64,000 bases of DNA from Ascochyta rabiei. Its lineage: Eukaryota > Ascomycota > Dothideomycetes > Pleosporales > Didymellaceae. Below are positions 10,562 to 21,651 of the stretch, one piece after another. Made by a program: the position numbers and the translations under genes. The notes below the pieces were generated by a model, which saw nothing but the letters and a program-made list of their open reading frames with translations, searched no databases and had not been told where the DNA came from. The DNA is taken from positions 1,240,001-1,304,000 of the forward strand of contig NC_082417.1 of assembly GCF_004011695.2 (NCBI RefSeq), in the 5' to 3' direction. Each line of letters begins with the position of its first letter. Positions within the stretch are counted from its first letter, which is position 1.

Positions 10562-11695
10562 GACGGTTGTGTGTGAAAATGTCTCTGGTGATTGATTGAC
10601 TGATTGATGTGTTGTATCGTTGTAAGAGACGATGTGAGGATACTCAATGTCTCTTGATGTATCCATTTGTCATCGAGAACCAATGACGTATTCGTTATTT
10701 TTTTCCACCTCGACTCGAACAGCATTCTACACACAGTCTAGACTGCAGTGGATACTTTCGCTCGCTTAGATTTTCGTTCTATTGGGCCACCTGTGGTATA
10801 AGCTTTTGTAAAGCTGATGCAATCAAACTCTTGCTGGCTAGGAGCATGATAGAAGAATCGTGAAGTATTGAGCTTGATCAAGGAAGCAACGTGGTGTAGT
10901 TCCCAGATAGATAACGTCAAGGACACAAGGTGCTTTCAAAACATAGAAGTGATACTATTAATTGAAAATAACAGCATATACATTGTGTCTACATAGAAGT
11001 GAAGAAGAAAGAGCTCAGTTGTAGGATACCTGAATTGTAAGTTCTCGACGCCGAGGTAGTGTTCTGTCCGTCTGAGGTGCTTCTAGAGGCCATGTGTTGG
11101 CTTTATAAATTTGGAGGCTCTCTCTGTACTGGAGTTGAGAAGGTAGTCCTCTACGTACTATGAGGGCATAGTAGCGGACGTGATGAAGTGGGGTTGTGAC
11201 AGTGATTCGTGACCATGTTGGCAATGTGGAAAGTTTGTCATACCCATCAACGCCCTCCTCGCCCAGCCATGATTGAATTGCTGACAACACTGATGAGGTT
11301 GTCGCTTCTGCGATGAAATATCATGAGCATCTCAGGACATGCCTATAGTTTATGATATAAAGGATGTCCAATGTCCCCCACCGTCGATCTTCTGTTCATC
11401 AAGCATGGTGCTACACATCAGGAGCCTGACTGTCGTTACAGTATGGCCTTCTTTGGCGGTTACACTGTAAGGCGACTGTTATGCACATGTTGTGGTGTTG
11501 CGTTGCAGCAAGTCCGTCATCGCCCGCGGCGACGACTCCGTCCGTGCGCAGTCCGAGCTCATCAAGAATTCTGAAAGCTCATCATCATCGCACCTATCCC
11601 GCGCATCAACACCACGCCGCGCATCCAACCTCGACATCGCATCTCGTCGTCAATTCCCCCTCCACACCTCCTAATACCAACACACAACTGCCAAG
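10562..11695. other. Intergenic, no supported gene
   Basis: 1.1 kb between the divergent GST and TOM22 genes. A minus-strand frame of 91 codons (11015-11290) has no recognisable domain. The TOM22 leader probably starts near 11480, where the sequence becomes CA-rich. Confidence 0.4.
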
Positions 11696-12293
11696 ATGGT
11701 CAAGCTCGAGGAAGTCATGGACGAGGAGTTCGTCCGCGAGCAGGACGGCCCCCATGACGAGGATGAATGGGACACAGACTCTGGTATGCCAGCACCTTTC
11801 CAGCCGCCACAGCTCTATTTCCGGCTAAATGACGATCTTTCCTCTACAACACGCACACTAACGCAGCAACTCCAGAGTCGGACCTGGAATCCGAATCCTC
11901 GTTCGTGGCGCCCGACGAGACGCTATACGAGCGCATCACCGCGCTGAAAGACATCATCCCGGCCTCGACGCGCCGCTCGATCACCTCAAAGTACGAGACG
12001 GTCAGCTCGTGGACAAAGAGCGGGCTGCTGTTTGGCGGCAAGACGCTGTGGGTCGTCAGCACGAGCGCGCTGCTGTTGGGCGTCCCCTGGGCGCTGGCCT
12101 ACAGCGAGGAGCAGATGATTGTCGAGCAGGAGCGCGCCGAGCTGATGAACCAGAGGGCGCAGAACGAGGTACGTGTTGAGAGCAAGCCCGAAACTGGGGA
12201 TGTTAGGAAGGAGAGGCAGGTGGGCGGCGCGAGATGCTAACATTTGAATAGTTCATGGCCCCTGGTGCCCAGGACGCGAAGCCTGCGTTGTAA
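11696..12293 (+). CDS. TOM22: Mitochondrial import receptor TOM22
   Basis: Central receptor and organiser of the outer-membrane TOM translocase. Three exons: 11696-11783, 11876-12168 and 12252-12293. Introns are 92 nt (GTATGC...CTCCAG) and 83 nt (GTACGT...TGCTAACATTTGAATAG, a textbook branch site). The 140-aa product has an acidic cytosolic receptor domain (MVKLEEVMDEEF, then DEDEWDTDSESDLESE), the conserved DETLYERI and STRRSI stretches, a single membrane span (about 87-105, from LWVVSTSALLLG to WALAY) and a short intermembrane-space tail. The 5' leader is not annotated further. It converges with TOM40, 674 bp away. Confidence 0.93.
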
Positions 12294-12967
12294 GATGCGC
12301 GCCGCATGCGTTGATGGATGGTCGGTGAGACCCCTACGTTAAATAGCGCGCGCCTTGATGTTTATCGACACACAGTGCCTAGCGCGGATGCTTCATGCCT
12401 GTTTTACTATGGAAGGAGATGAGGAAGGAAGGAAGGCGAGGATACGATACGCTGTATTGCACATAGGTTGAAGCGCCACGGGACAGAGGGAGCGCATTTG
12501 CATTATCACGATCTGTACAATATTTCTCGACTCATAATGGATTGCGTCATAAAGCACAACCCCCAATGCTCGTGTCGTCTCTCAGCTACGCCCAGCACTC
12601 ACAAACAAAGGCATGGCGCAGGGCTCGTTCGCGACGCTAGAATTCAGGTACATGCGTTATACAGATCGTTTATGCCACAGGCTCTCTATATACAGCGCGC
12701 AGACAGTGTTCTGCGCTCGACTCCCTTTGGCATGTCAACTCCACCACTGGTCTCCGCTGCTCAAGCGTGACCTATTCATTCCATGCCATCAAGGCGCCTT
12801 TTGGAAACGTCCAAACGTGCTGATGAGATCCAACCGACCACCGGATTATCGTGGGATAGGAGAAAACGTGCGTCGCTTGCTCGATCCAAGAAGGGTGGTA
12901 ATACAGCCAAGTGAAGATTTAGGAGATTATAGTCGGTACAATGCGATTGTGTGCGGAGGAGAGTCGT
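12294..12967. other. TOM22/TOM40 convergent intergenic region
   Basis: 674 bp between the two stop codons. Small frames here overlap the likely 3' untranslated regions of both genes and have no family similarity. No gene supported. Confidence 0.6.
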
Positions 12968-14193
12968 TTAGAAGGGGATGGCGCCGGCCTGCTGGGCGGC
13001 ACCGGGAATCTCTTGCTGCTCCATGACAGCCTCGTCGGCAGCTTCTATCGCAACGGCAAGACCGAGCTTGGCGGCGCTCTGTGAAGTGTTAGCTGTGAAT
13101 GGCGTCTGATCCAAGTCGCTGAACGTACTGTTTTGTGGTCAATCTCACCAGAGAAGGTGATGCGGATCGGCGGTGCGATCATCTTCTCCAACAGACAGCC
13201 GACTGTGCCCTTGTTGTCGATTTGCGCCCTGAAAGAAGTTGTGCGGAAGTCGTACTTGGCACCGATGGTGACCTGGCCCTCCTTCTGGGGGCCGGCCATG
13301 GGGCCGCCAGGACCGATTCCAGCAAAGGCAAGGTTGCAGTTGATGCCCGTCTCGACCTTCTCGGTGAGCCTGCGCCAGTAGGAGGCCTCGAGCACACCGC
13401 GATCGGGGATGATCTGACCGCAGGCCATCCAGTCGGCGGCCTTGTAGCGCGCAGCGTACGAGACGTTGAGCTCTGGCGGGTAGGCAGAGGCCGGGCGGCT
13501 CCAGAAGGCGTCGATGCCGAGCGACAGCCTTGGTGTGACGGCCTGCAGGTAGCTGGCCATGATCATGCCGGTGATGCCTCCGTCGAGAAGCGAGGGGTTG
13601 ACAGCCTTCAGCGAGGCGGAGAAGTCGGAGCCGGTGTAGTCGTTCTCGAGCGAGACCATGTTGCCCTGCGACGTGAGCTGGACGGCCGACTTGGAGACAA
13701 AGGCCGAGGTCCATCGCCAGTTGAAGCGGCCGGAGAACTGCATCTCGTTGTCGAGGTTACCCTGCATGAATGTCTGCGCCATGTCAGCCTAGGAGAGTCG
13801 GGACGGGAGAGTCGAGCGTCGAGCGTCGAGCACTGCATTGCGACGAACCCTTGGCGATCCATAGAGGACCATGTACGAGTAGGGCGGCTGGACCTGCGAG
13901 CCCATCGACAGCGAGTGGGCGACCTGGAAGAGCGGGGCGGCGCTGAAGGCCTTGGTGAGCTCAGCGCGCAGGCCCGAGAAGCTGGCGTTGTTCAGGAACA
14001 CGTCGCGCTGCACCTCGCGCGCAATGCCCTCGACGGTGCCCGGGTTGGCCAGGCCGAGCGCCTCTCTCCGCTCCTGGAAGGCATTGTACAGCTCGCCCAG
14101 CCGGCCGGGCAGGATGCCGTTGTGCGAGAGAACGGCGGAGACAGCCTCCTCCTTGGTCGGGCTGGCGACTACGAGCTGCGGCGGTGCGGCCAT
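12968..14193 (-). CDS. TOM40: TOM40 outer-membrane translocation channel
   Basis: Beta-barrel pore through which almost all mitochondrial precursors pass. Exons 13849-14193, 13129-13773 and 12968-13078. Intron 1 is 75 nt (donor GTTCGT, branch GCTGAC, acceptor GCGCAG), giving YGSPRTFMQGNLDNE, the same spacing as Neurospora Tom40. Intron 2 is 50 nt (GTACGT...CTAACACTTCACAG). The product is 366 aa. Family marks are LGLANPGTVEGIAREVQRD, SGLRAELTKAF, NDYTGSDFSASLKA and the tail QQAGAIPF. A shorter acceptor (CCTAG) for intron 1 would insert four residues and is less likely. The start ATG at 14193 is in-frame and well placed. Confidence 0.94.
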
Positions 14194-14660
14194 GGCGGCG
14201 AGGTCACGGGGTGTGAGCGGCGGTGGCGGGCAAGGGGAAGGGCAAGGGGGAGAACGAGTCCGGCGGCGCTGCACGGGATGAGATGAGGATGTGGGCGCAG
14301 GTGGTGGGGAGATGCGCGATGGCTGGCTGCTCGACGTCGATAGTCGTCGAGGCGTGACGCTGCGAACACAACTTTTCTCACCAGAGAGCAGCTGTGATGA
14401 CATAACCAGACGCTAGTCGCGCTCAGGCCAGCGCCTGCGATCAGACACGATTGGGACATGGCTGGACTGGCGGGCTTGCTTGTGCGCTGCTCTGCTCTGC
14501 TGCTCTGCTGCTTTGCTGCGCCAGACCCACGAGCTGCAGGCATCTCCTGCCTGTGTGCGCCCTCTGACTCTCCTGCGACATTGCGTGCCGCGTTGTGGGT
14601 GCTTTGCCGCTGTCCGTCGCTGGTTGTCGCACGTCGTCACTGGCACTGCTCGGCCGCACG

Positions 14661-14696
14661 AACGCCAACGCCAACGCCTACGCCAACGCCAACGCC
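14661..14696. repeat. AACGCC hexanucleotide array, 6 units
   Basis: Six adjacent hexamers, one of them TACGCC, in the TOM40/PFK-2 divergent spacer. Confidence 0.85.
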
Positions 14697-14820
14697 AAAC
14701 GCATCTCAGCTCCAACACCCTGGTCCAGAAGCGCTGTGCACCTTGAACGCCTCCACGGCCCCAGTCCACCTTACCCTTGACCGGGCCTGAGTCTACGTCT
14801 CCCCTTCTTCCTTTTCTCTT

Positions 14821-14911
14821 CTTCGACCTTCGACCTTCAACCTTCAACCTTCAACCTTCAACCTTCAACCTTCAACCTTCAACCTTCAACCTTCAACCTT
14901 CAACCTTCGAG
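14821..14911. repeat. CTTCAAC heptamer array, 13 units
   Basis: Thirteen 7-nt units: two CTTCGAC, ten CTTCAAC, one CTTCGAG. The array ends 31 nt before the PFK-2 start codon, so it lies in the core promoter or 5' leader, where long C/T tracts are common in filamentous fungi. A length change would alter leader spacing. Confidence 0.9.
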
Positions 14912-14942
14912 CCTTTCAGAACTGCTCTCTTAATTGCCCAAC

Positions 14943-16729
14943 ATGGATACCTTACTGTGAGTCGCAAGACCCCTCCTTGACCTGCGGCACCTCCCGGCTT
15001 CGTCGTGCCTGAATGCCTCGCTCACCACATGCAGCACAGCAGAGATCTACGCAAACTCGCCCCGCTTTAGGCGGCGGTCGAGTACCTTCGTGGACGCTAT
15101 TCATGATTTACCTGGGAAAGAAGAGATGGCACCAGCCCAACTGTACAGCACAGAATCCGGCCGCCTCTTCCACTCTGGACGCATTGTTATCGCCACCGTT
15201 GGACTGCCAGCTCGAGGAAAGACGCACACCTCGGTCGCTATAGCCCGTTACCTGCGGTGGCTGGGTGTCAAGACGCATGTGTTTCACTTGGGCGACTACC
15301 GTCGCGCTACGCTTGGCCCTGATCAGGATGTGCCCGAGGACTACTTCTTCCTCAACGCTACACCGCAATCGGTGCTGCTGCGGAACAAGATCCTGAAGAA
15401 ATGCCGTGACGACATCTACCACTTCCTCGAAAACGAAAAGGGTCAGGTTGCCATCTACGATGCTGTAAACGCCATCAGCCAAGGCCGAAGATCCTTGGCC
15501 AAAGAATTCGCAAAGAAGGGAATCCAAACAGTCTTCATCGAGTCCCAATGCACAGACGAGCGCATCATCCAGGAGAACGTTCGCCGAGTCAAGATCTCCT
15601 CCCCAGATTACAAGGGCTGGAACGACGAGGATGCGGTCCGAGACTACCTGGCGAGAATCAACTCAAGGATACCGCATTTCGAAACCATGGAAGAGCAGGA
15701 TCTTCACTGGATCAAGATGATCAACGCAGGCGAGCGGGTTCACGTAAATAATTGCGCCTTCGGTTATCTGTCGCAGCGAATCGTCTTCTACCTGCTCAAC
15801 CTGCACATCAAGTCTCGGCAGACCTACTTTGCGCGCGCCGGCACCACACGCGAGGAAGACTCGTACAAAGCCGACGCAGATCTATCGCCAGCCGGACACG
15901 AGTATGCCAAGCAGATGAGCGATGTACTGTTGAGATATCGTGAAGAAGAGAGGCTGAAACTGATCGATCAAGGGGCGCCGGATGCCGCCCTAAAGCCGTT
16001 GACCATCTGGACCTCTACACGCCGACGCACTGTACAAACTTCTGAATATCTGGCGTCAATGGGATACCGTGTTAGGCAACGATCACAGATGAGCCAAATG
16101 AACCCTGGAGTTTGCGAGAAGATGTCAGAGCGCAAGATCAGAGAAGAGTTCCCTCATGAAGTGACCAAGCACGAGGCAGACCCCTATCATCATAGGTACC
16201 CACGGGCGGAGGTGAGTAATTTTGGAAACTGCGCAGTCGACAACTCACCAACAATGTGCATGTAGTCCTACCACGATCTCGCCGTACGCATGGAACCTAT
16301 CATTCTCGAGCTCGAACGGGAAGAGAATGACCTACTCATCATTGCCCACGAGTCGGTTCTACGTGTACTTTACGGGTATCTCATGGCATGTAATGCGGCC
16401 GACATCCCCAAACTCGAGTTTCCGCGTGACGAGATCATCGAGGTAGGCATTGCCGCTGCTCTATCTACAGGGCGTGCTTGCTGACATCAAGGAAGATCAT
16501 TCCCTCAAGCTACAACAACGTTGCAAAACGCATCAAGATACCCAACCTTCCCCAGAGCATGGTCCCCGGTAGCCCCGAGGACATCAAAATCCCTGTGCCC
16601 CCAAGCGGAGCGGTAAGCCCCTTCTCTGGGATAGGCACCCCCGACGCCAACTCTGGGACAGCAACACCTCAGCACCCGTCTGTTCAGCCATTGAATGTGA
16701 AGTCAACCCACGTTAACCCCCTTGAGTAA
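14943..16729 (+). CDS. 6-phosphofructo-2-kinase; phosphatase half probably dead
   Basis: Makes fructose-2,6-bisphosphate, the activator of glycolytic phosphofructokinase. Exons 14943-14956, 15035-16211, 16266-16442 and 16496-16729 give 533 aa. The N-terminal kinase has Walker A GLPARGKT (about 61-68), GDYRR and YDAVNA. The C-terminal histidine-phosphatase half begins at YFARAG, where the active family has RHG: the catalytic His is Ala (residue 273, codon 15837-15839). The Glu of the EIDAGVCE motif is Gln (SQMNPGVCE). The second His (IIAHESV) is kept. This suggests a kinase-only enzyme, as known for yeast PFK26. The first exon is 14 nt; the last intron uses acceptor GGAAG after a CTGAC branch site. 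Confidence 0.92.
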
Positions 16730-17223
16730 TTAGGTCCGCTATCGCTACCGGTACAGGTCCACGTTCGACAACGAAAGAGCAAGTCAACAGACCGAGTTTG
16801 AGTCAAGTTTAGACGGTGAAATTTTTCATGCGCAATGAACTTGTATCTCGTCCTTAATACGTGGCGTTTGTGTATGACCTGAGCGTAGAGACTGTACATA
16901 CAGTCATGATATGTTGATATCCTTACGAATGTACGGTCTTGTCAATATTCCCAAACCGAAGATCGATCGCTGTTTCGTATGATTGACGCGATTACTGAGT
17001 TTCTCCGTACCAAGATTTACCCGGGGGATCTACAGGCGAACAAAGTACCAAATACTGCAGCTGTGACATCATCCGCACGGCCGCTGAACATTTACGATCA
17101 GGTTCCCCAGGGCTTGTTTCTGCGACCCCGCGTTAGGCCATGTATGCTTCGGCAAACCGTAGGCGGGGACCCCAGCCTTGACGGGGATATACAGGTACCC
17201 AGTATACATCAACAAAACTTCTG
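16730..17223. other. Intergenic, no supported gene
   Basis: About 490 bp between the PFK-2 stop and the glycosidase start. Nothing beyond short frames. Confidence 0.5.
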
Positions 17224-19314
17224 ATGTCTCGACCAACAGTTGCCATGATAAACAGACCAGGTTTTTCCGTTTCTCTGATCCTTTCTGTTGTATACTCACT
17301 TCTTTTCTCTACCTCTGCTAACAGAACAGAGCAATGGGACGCGTATAACTACAGTCCAGCAACGCGAAACATCAAGCCTGCTACTATACATTCACAGTCC
17401 GGCAACATCACAGCTTCGCTCGACAAGAAGGGAACTTACTATTTAGGCCCCGGGAGCCGGGTCAGCCTCGACTTCGGTATCGAGGTCGGAGGATGGATCA
17501 GCTTCAACGCCGACAGGGGTTCCAACACGAACACCTCCGCCTCATACATTTCCCTCGCTTTCGCGGAGTCTCCAGCCTTTGTAGGCTCCATCTCCGACGA
17601 CACCGGAGCAACACCAACTCAAGACTGGGATCAAGCACCGAATGATACTCTACCCCAAGGCTCGTCTTTCTACACTACCCCCATAGAAAGGTTCCGTGGA
17701 GGCTTCCGATTTCTTACCATTAATTCTTTCACACACGTTTCAATTTCCAACATAACATGCACAATCGGCTTCGCGCCCAACACGCCAAATCTTCGCGCAT
17801 ACGATGGCCATTTCTATACACCTGACGATGAGCTCCTGGTCCGGACCTGGTATGCAGGCGCATATACAGTGCAAACCAACATTGCGCCCAAGGACACCGG
17901 ACGCTGGCTACCGCAAGTCAGACCCGGGTGGGCGTACAACAACAGCATTGGCATCACAGGGCCTCTCCTGGTCGACGGCGCAAAGAGAGACCGAGCAATC
18001 TGGCCTGGCGATTTGGGGATCCAAGGCACGACAGCGTTTCTTGCACTCGGTCACGACGGTCTAGAGTCTGTTTACAATGCTCTGGACACGCTCTTCTACT
18101 ATCAGAATGCTACCACGGGACGATTTCCGTTTGCAGGGCCGGCGACGGGAAGCTTTCGGAACGGAGCGCAGAGTGATACGTATCATGCGTGGAGTATGAT
18201 TGCTATGTTCAACTACGCGATCTGGACGAGCGATCAGGCCTGGTTGGAGACGCACTGGGGGAACATCACACACGGGCTAAACTTCATACTAAGTGGTCTG
18301 GGTAACGAAGTTGGGCTGCACGAGCAGACGAGACCTAATGACTGGGCGCGTCAAGGTGGCGGGGGGTATAACAGCGCGCTGAATGCACTGGACTATCACG
18401 CTCTAGCTTCTTTTGCTGGTCTTGCAAACGGCTTGGCCAAGGCAACTAGCGCGCCATTCAGAGCGAATGCCTCATTACAGGAACAGAGTGCGCAGTGGAG
18501 TACTGCAGCTGCGCGCCTTAAAACAGCTTTCAACCACCTGCTTTGGGATGAGTCCGCGTCGCTGTACAGAGACAACGGAACAACAACCCTACATCCACAA
18601 GACGGCAACGCCCTCGCTCTCCTCTACAACCTCACCACCACCCTCACGCAATCCTCCGCCCTCTCACGCGCCCTAACCTCCTTCCACGGCCCCATCGGAC
18701 CCCTAACCCCGGAACTCCCAGACACCATCAGCCCCTTCATAAGCAGCATCGAAGTGCTCTCCCACTTCGCCGCAGCCCGTCCATCTCGCGCACTCGCACT
18801 CACACGCTCGCTGTGGGGCTACCTCCTCGACAGTCCGCTGATGACGGGGAGTACGCTGGCCGAGGGCCTCAGCGCAAACGGCTCGCTGTACTACCGTGGC
18901 AGCGCGGGCTACAAGAACGACGCCGCTTACACGTCTCTCTCGCACGGATGGTCTAGCGGGCCGACTGTGGCGCTTACGTCGCATGTTGGCGGGCTGGAAA
19001 TCGTTGCGTGGCGCTCGTGGCGGTTTCGCCCGCAGAGTGATGGGAGGGTTAGGCGGGTGCAGACGGGGTTTGCGAGTCCGATGGGGGCGTTTGGGGTTGA
19101 GTGGGATATTACCGGTGGGGTGAACGGGAGTAGAGCGTTTGATTTTGAGGCAAAGGTCACAGCTGCACAGGGCACGGCGGGGACGGTTGAGTTGGTTTGG
19201 GTGTGTGAAAAGATCGAGGTAGATGAGAAGGTGTACGGCGGGGGTATGTTGGAAGGGGGCCGAGAGCGGAACGTCAGAGCGTTTGGATGTGTATGGGACG
19301 ATGAAGATGAGTAA
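17224..19314 (+). CDS. Secreted GH78-like (alpha-L-rhamnosidase-type) glycosidase
   Basis: Single-exon 696-aa protein with an N-terminal hydrophobic stretch (about 12-32) fitting a signal peptide after a short basic lead. A beta-sandwich region is followed by a six-hairpin catalytic region. The motif DGAKRDRAIWPGDLG (about 257-271) is typical of GH78 and related alpha-L-rhamnosidase-type enzymes, whose acidic residues there act in catalysis. Later landmarks are ALDYHALASF and SLSHGWSSGPT, the second a conserved C-terminal active-site motif of this clan. Many N-x-S/T sites agree with secretion. Rhamnose specificity is inference; several fungal members are uncharacterised. A GTAAGT at the stop codon would only give a 34-nt intron, so the stop is kept. 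Confidence 0.82.
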   Translation: MSRPTVAMINRPGFSVSLILSVVYSLLFSTSANRTEQWDAYNYSPATRNIKPATIHSQSGNITASLDKKGTYYLGPGSRVSLDFGIEVGGWISFNADRGSNTNTSASYISLAFAESPAFVGSISDDTGATPTQDWDQAPNDTLPQGSSFYTTPIERFRGGFRFLTINSFTHVSISNITCTIGFAPNTPNLRAYDGHFYTPDDELLVRTWYAGAYTVQTNIAPKDTGRWLPQVRPGWAYNNSIGITGPLLVDGAKRDRAIWPGDLGIQGTTAFLALGHDGLESVYNALDTLFYYQNATTGRFPFAGPATGSFRNGAQSDTYHAWSMIAMFNYAIWTSDQAWLETHWGNITHGLNFILSGLGNEVGLHEQTRPNDWARQGGGGYNSALNALDYHALASFAGLANGLAKATSAPFRANASLQEQSAQWSTAAARLKTAFNHLLWDESASLYRDNGTTTLHPQDGNALALLYNLTTTLTQSSALSRALTSFHGPIGPLTPELPDTISPFISSIEVLSHFAAARPSRALALTRSLWGYLLDSPLMTGSTLAEGLSANGSLYYRGSAGYKNDAAYTSLSHGWSSGPTVALTSHVGGLEIVAWRSWRFRPQSDGRVRRVQTGFASPMGAFGVEWDITGGVNGSRAFDFEAKVTAAQGTAGTVELVWVCEKIEVDEKVYGGGMLEGGRERNVRAFGCVWDDEDE

Positions 19315-19826
19315 GTCACTTTACCTACACTCATCGGTACACAGGCTGTGGTGGCATTTGCATTTGGCAATGATGACTGCTATTTCAATCTTTGCAATTG
19401 CGCTATATAGTGACCAGGGTGCCGTATCGACGATTCACAATTTAAGTGCTACAGTGACTTGTTGCAATTCTCAAATACTTGCAATTGATATGCATAAGAT
19501 TTCATATTCTTGAATTTCTTCCGTTTTGAGGTTGAAAGACTAGGTCTCAGCGTATTCGTGGAGTGCAATAAACGGTTTGAACAGGGGTCTGACGGTGATC
19601 AGTGTCGACATTTCACTCTACGTCTTATTCCTTTTACTAGGCTGTTGTCGTCACAATTAGTGGAAAGTCTGTAAAAGAGACCAAAACCTACTGTTTGGTA
19701 TTCTCACGTGGTAACGCGTTTCATGATGACATCATCACCTCGCTCGGCGAACCGCGACTTCGCCATCACGCGTGCGGCCTGAACCGCGACTGGAAGCATT
19801 GTCAAAACCTCCAGTCCGAGAAGCAA
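19315..19826. other. Intergenic, no supported gene
   Basis: About 510 bp between the glycosidase stop and the methyltransferase ATG. The open frame does extend upstream of 19827 but only from a non-ATG codon. Confidence 0.5.
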
Positions 19827-20791
19827 ATGTCATTTACGCGCTCTCTGCAGCTAAATTCCTTGACTCGACTCACCCAGCGCCGACCGTATTCCTCAGTATT
19901 CCCTGGTTTCCCGCCCAACTTCTTCGCAGAACACAGCATGAGCTCCACCTCCTCCCCATCACAAACGCCATTCCCAGCAACGCCATACAAACCCCGCTAT
20001 GACAAATGGCCGTACAATTCTTATGATTTCCAACGCCAGGATGAGAATGACGATGGCATTTTCTACCGCCAACCGCGGCTGGTTACGCATATCGACGACC
20101 CTGCCATTGAACGACTAACTGCATACTACGACACCGTTCTGCCCTCGAAAGGCAAGATCTTGGACCTTTGCACGAGCTGGAAGAGTTTCTATCCGTCCTC
20201 GACCAAGAGCGCGGTGCAAAAGAGCGACGTTGAAGTCTTCGGTGTGGGATTGAATGCGGAAGAGATGGCTCTCAACGGACTGTTCCAGGGGAAGGAAAGG
20301 TGGCGAGTCATGGATTTAAACAAAGCACCGCACGATGTGTGTGCGGGATGGCCCGAGAAGGGTTTAAATTTCGATGCAGTGACTTGTGTCGTGAGCATCG
20401 ATTATCTGATTAAGCCGCTGGAGGTTTGCACGAGGCTGTTAGAGGCGACTAAGGAAGGCGGGAGGATACACTTAGCGATCAGCAATCGTTGTTTCCCGAA
20501 CAAGGTGGTGGGGAGGTGGATGATGTTGAATGAGCAGTCGAGGTTGGAGTTTGTTGGAGGTGAGTATCCCGCGCAGAGTGTGCAGTATGATTCGCTGACA
20601 CTTTGATAGATTACCTGCACTTTGCCGGGTGGAAGGAGGTTGAGTTTGTAGACCTATGCGCTCGGGACGAGAAGGGCCAGAGAATTACGGATGATCATGG
20701 CACGATTATTGCTGCGTCTGCAGCTGGGCGGCTGATGGGGCATCTCGATCCTTTGTGGGTTGTACGCGCAACTAAGGGCTCGTCCAAGTAA
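19827..20791 (+). CDS. SAM-dependent methyltransferase-like, probably mitochondrial
   Basis: Two exons, 19827-20559 and 20610-20791, with a 50-nt intron (GTGAGT...CTGACACTTTGATAG) giving VGGDYLHFAGW and a 304-aa product. A class I methyltransferase core is suggested by GKILDLCTSWKSFYP (motif I region), EVFGVGLNAEEMALN, FDAVTCVVSIDYL and EGGRIHLAISNR. Motif I lacks the usual Gly-rich GxGxG, so SAM binding is not assured. The N-terminus (MSFTRSLQLNSLTRLTQRRP then YSS) is basic, Ser/Leu-rich and acid-free, a likely mitochondrial presequence. The start is the first in-frame ATG. Substrate is unknown. Confidence 0.72.
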
Positions 20792-21651
20792 ACACAGCAT
20801 TAACATAGTGGGAGAAATTGATAGAGCTTACACGAAGCTGTGAAATAGAGCACTAGACCAGGAAAATACGCCTGTACAATATCAAGGAAGCATGTTTGAA
20901 TTGGTTGAATTGCGACAAGGCTGATTTGTAGGTCGATACGATCATGTGCCGGTTGCTGTCATGAACCTTGCGATTGCGACTGACCGGAGACGTAAATACA
21001 TTTCCGCTTTTCTCATGCCTCGTGGATTGAAATCCCATCCTTGACCACTTGGATCACTGCGTACGACTCGAATCGATAACCTTTATCAGGGGACTGGAAG
21101 CTTGTGGAGCAGATGCAGCGTTCCACGGGTTGTAAAGTTACTGTCACATCTTAGAATGAAGCGGTTTCGAACCAACAGTATCTCCCTGGGCTGGCGAGCT
21201 GGTTTAGAGCAGTGGTCAGTAACTTTGCAAATAGTTCCTGGAAGGCTCCACACTGTGAGAATGTTCTACTACGGCACAATGATCTCGACATAAGCGCAAC
21301 ACCTACAGTGAGTATCGAATTGCCCTTTACAGTGGATCTTCTGCTCTTGGGATGCGTAAACAAGATCCGTGGTGGGAAATGGGTGCGTCACGATTAGATT
21401 GTGTCCATCGAGAATGACTGTCAGCTTTTCCGTCCCATACGTGATGAGTTGTCACGTACGCGTGGGGTGCAGTGACCAACTCTGGCGATCAAAACACTAA
21501 CAGGGATTCATCTCACGACATGCAGGTGCCCGGAAGACCTCGAAGTGCTTCAACTATGATTCGCTAATGCCACGAAAGTTTCAATTACGCCTGAACGACG
21601 ATGTGGAGCCTCGTCTACACAAGTGTTGTTGCAGACAGGATGGATGCATTC
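20792..21651. other. Convergent intergenic region, no supported gene
   Basis: 860 bp between the methyltransferase and the kinase-like gene. Short frames only. A tRNA B-box-like GGTTCGAAACC (minus strand, near 21170) has no supporting cloverleaf. Confidence 0.4.

Larger units (their letters stand above)
14194..14942. other. TOM40 / PFK-2 divergent region with simple repeats
   Basis: 750 bp between two divergent starts. It holds a hexanucleotide array (14661-14696) and a pyrimidine-rich heptamer array (14821-14911) close to the PFK-2 ATG. Frames here are repeat-driven and not called. Confidence 0.6.

Noticed and set aside
13135..14286. 383-codon plus-strand frame opposite TOM40
   Set aside because: Antisense shadow of TOM40 in GC-rich sequence; no known domain.
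19316..19513. Extra 3' exon of the GH78-like gene via GTAAGT at its stop
   Set aside because: The only fitting acceptor leaves a 34-nt intron, too short, and the added residues are not family-like.
21150..21245. Possible tRNA gene (B-box-like GGTTCGAAACC, minus strand)
   Set aside because: No acceptor stem or A-box at proper spacing; no cloverleaf could be drawn.
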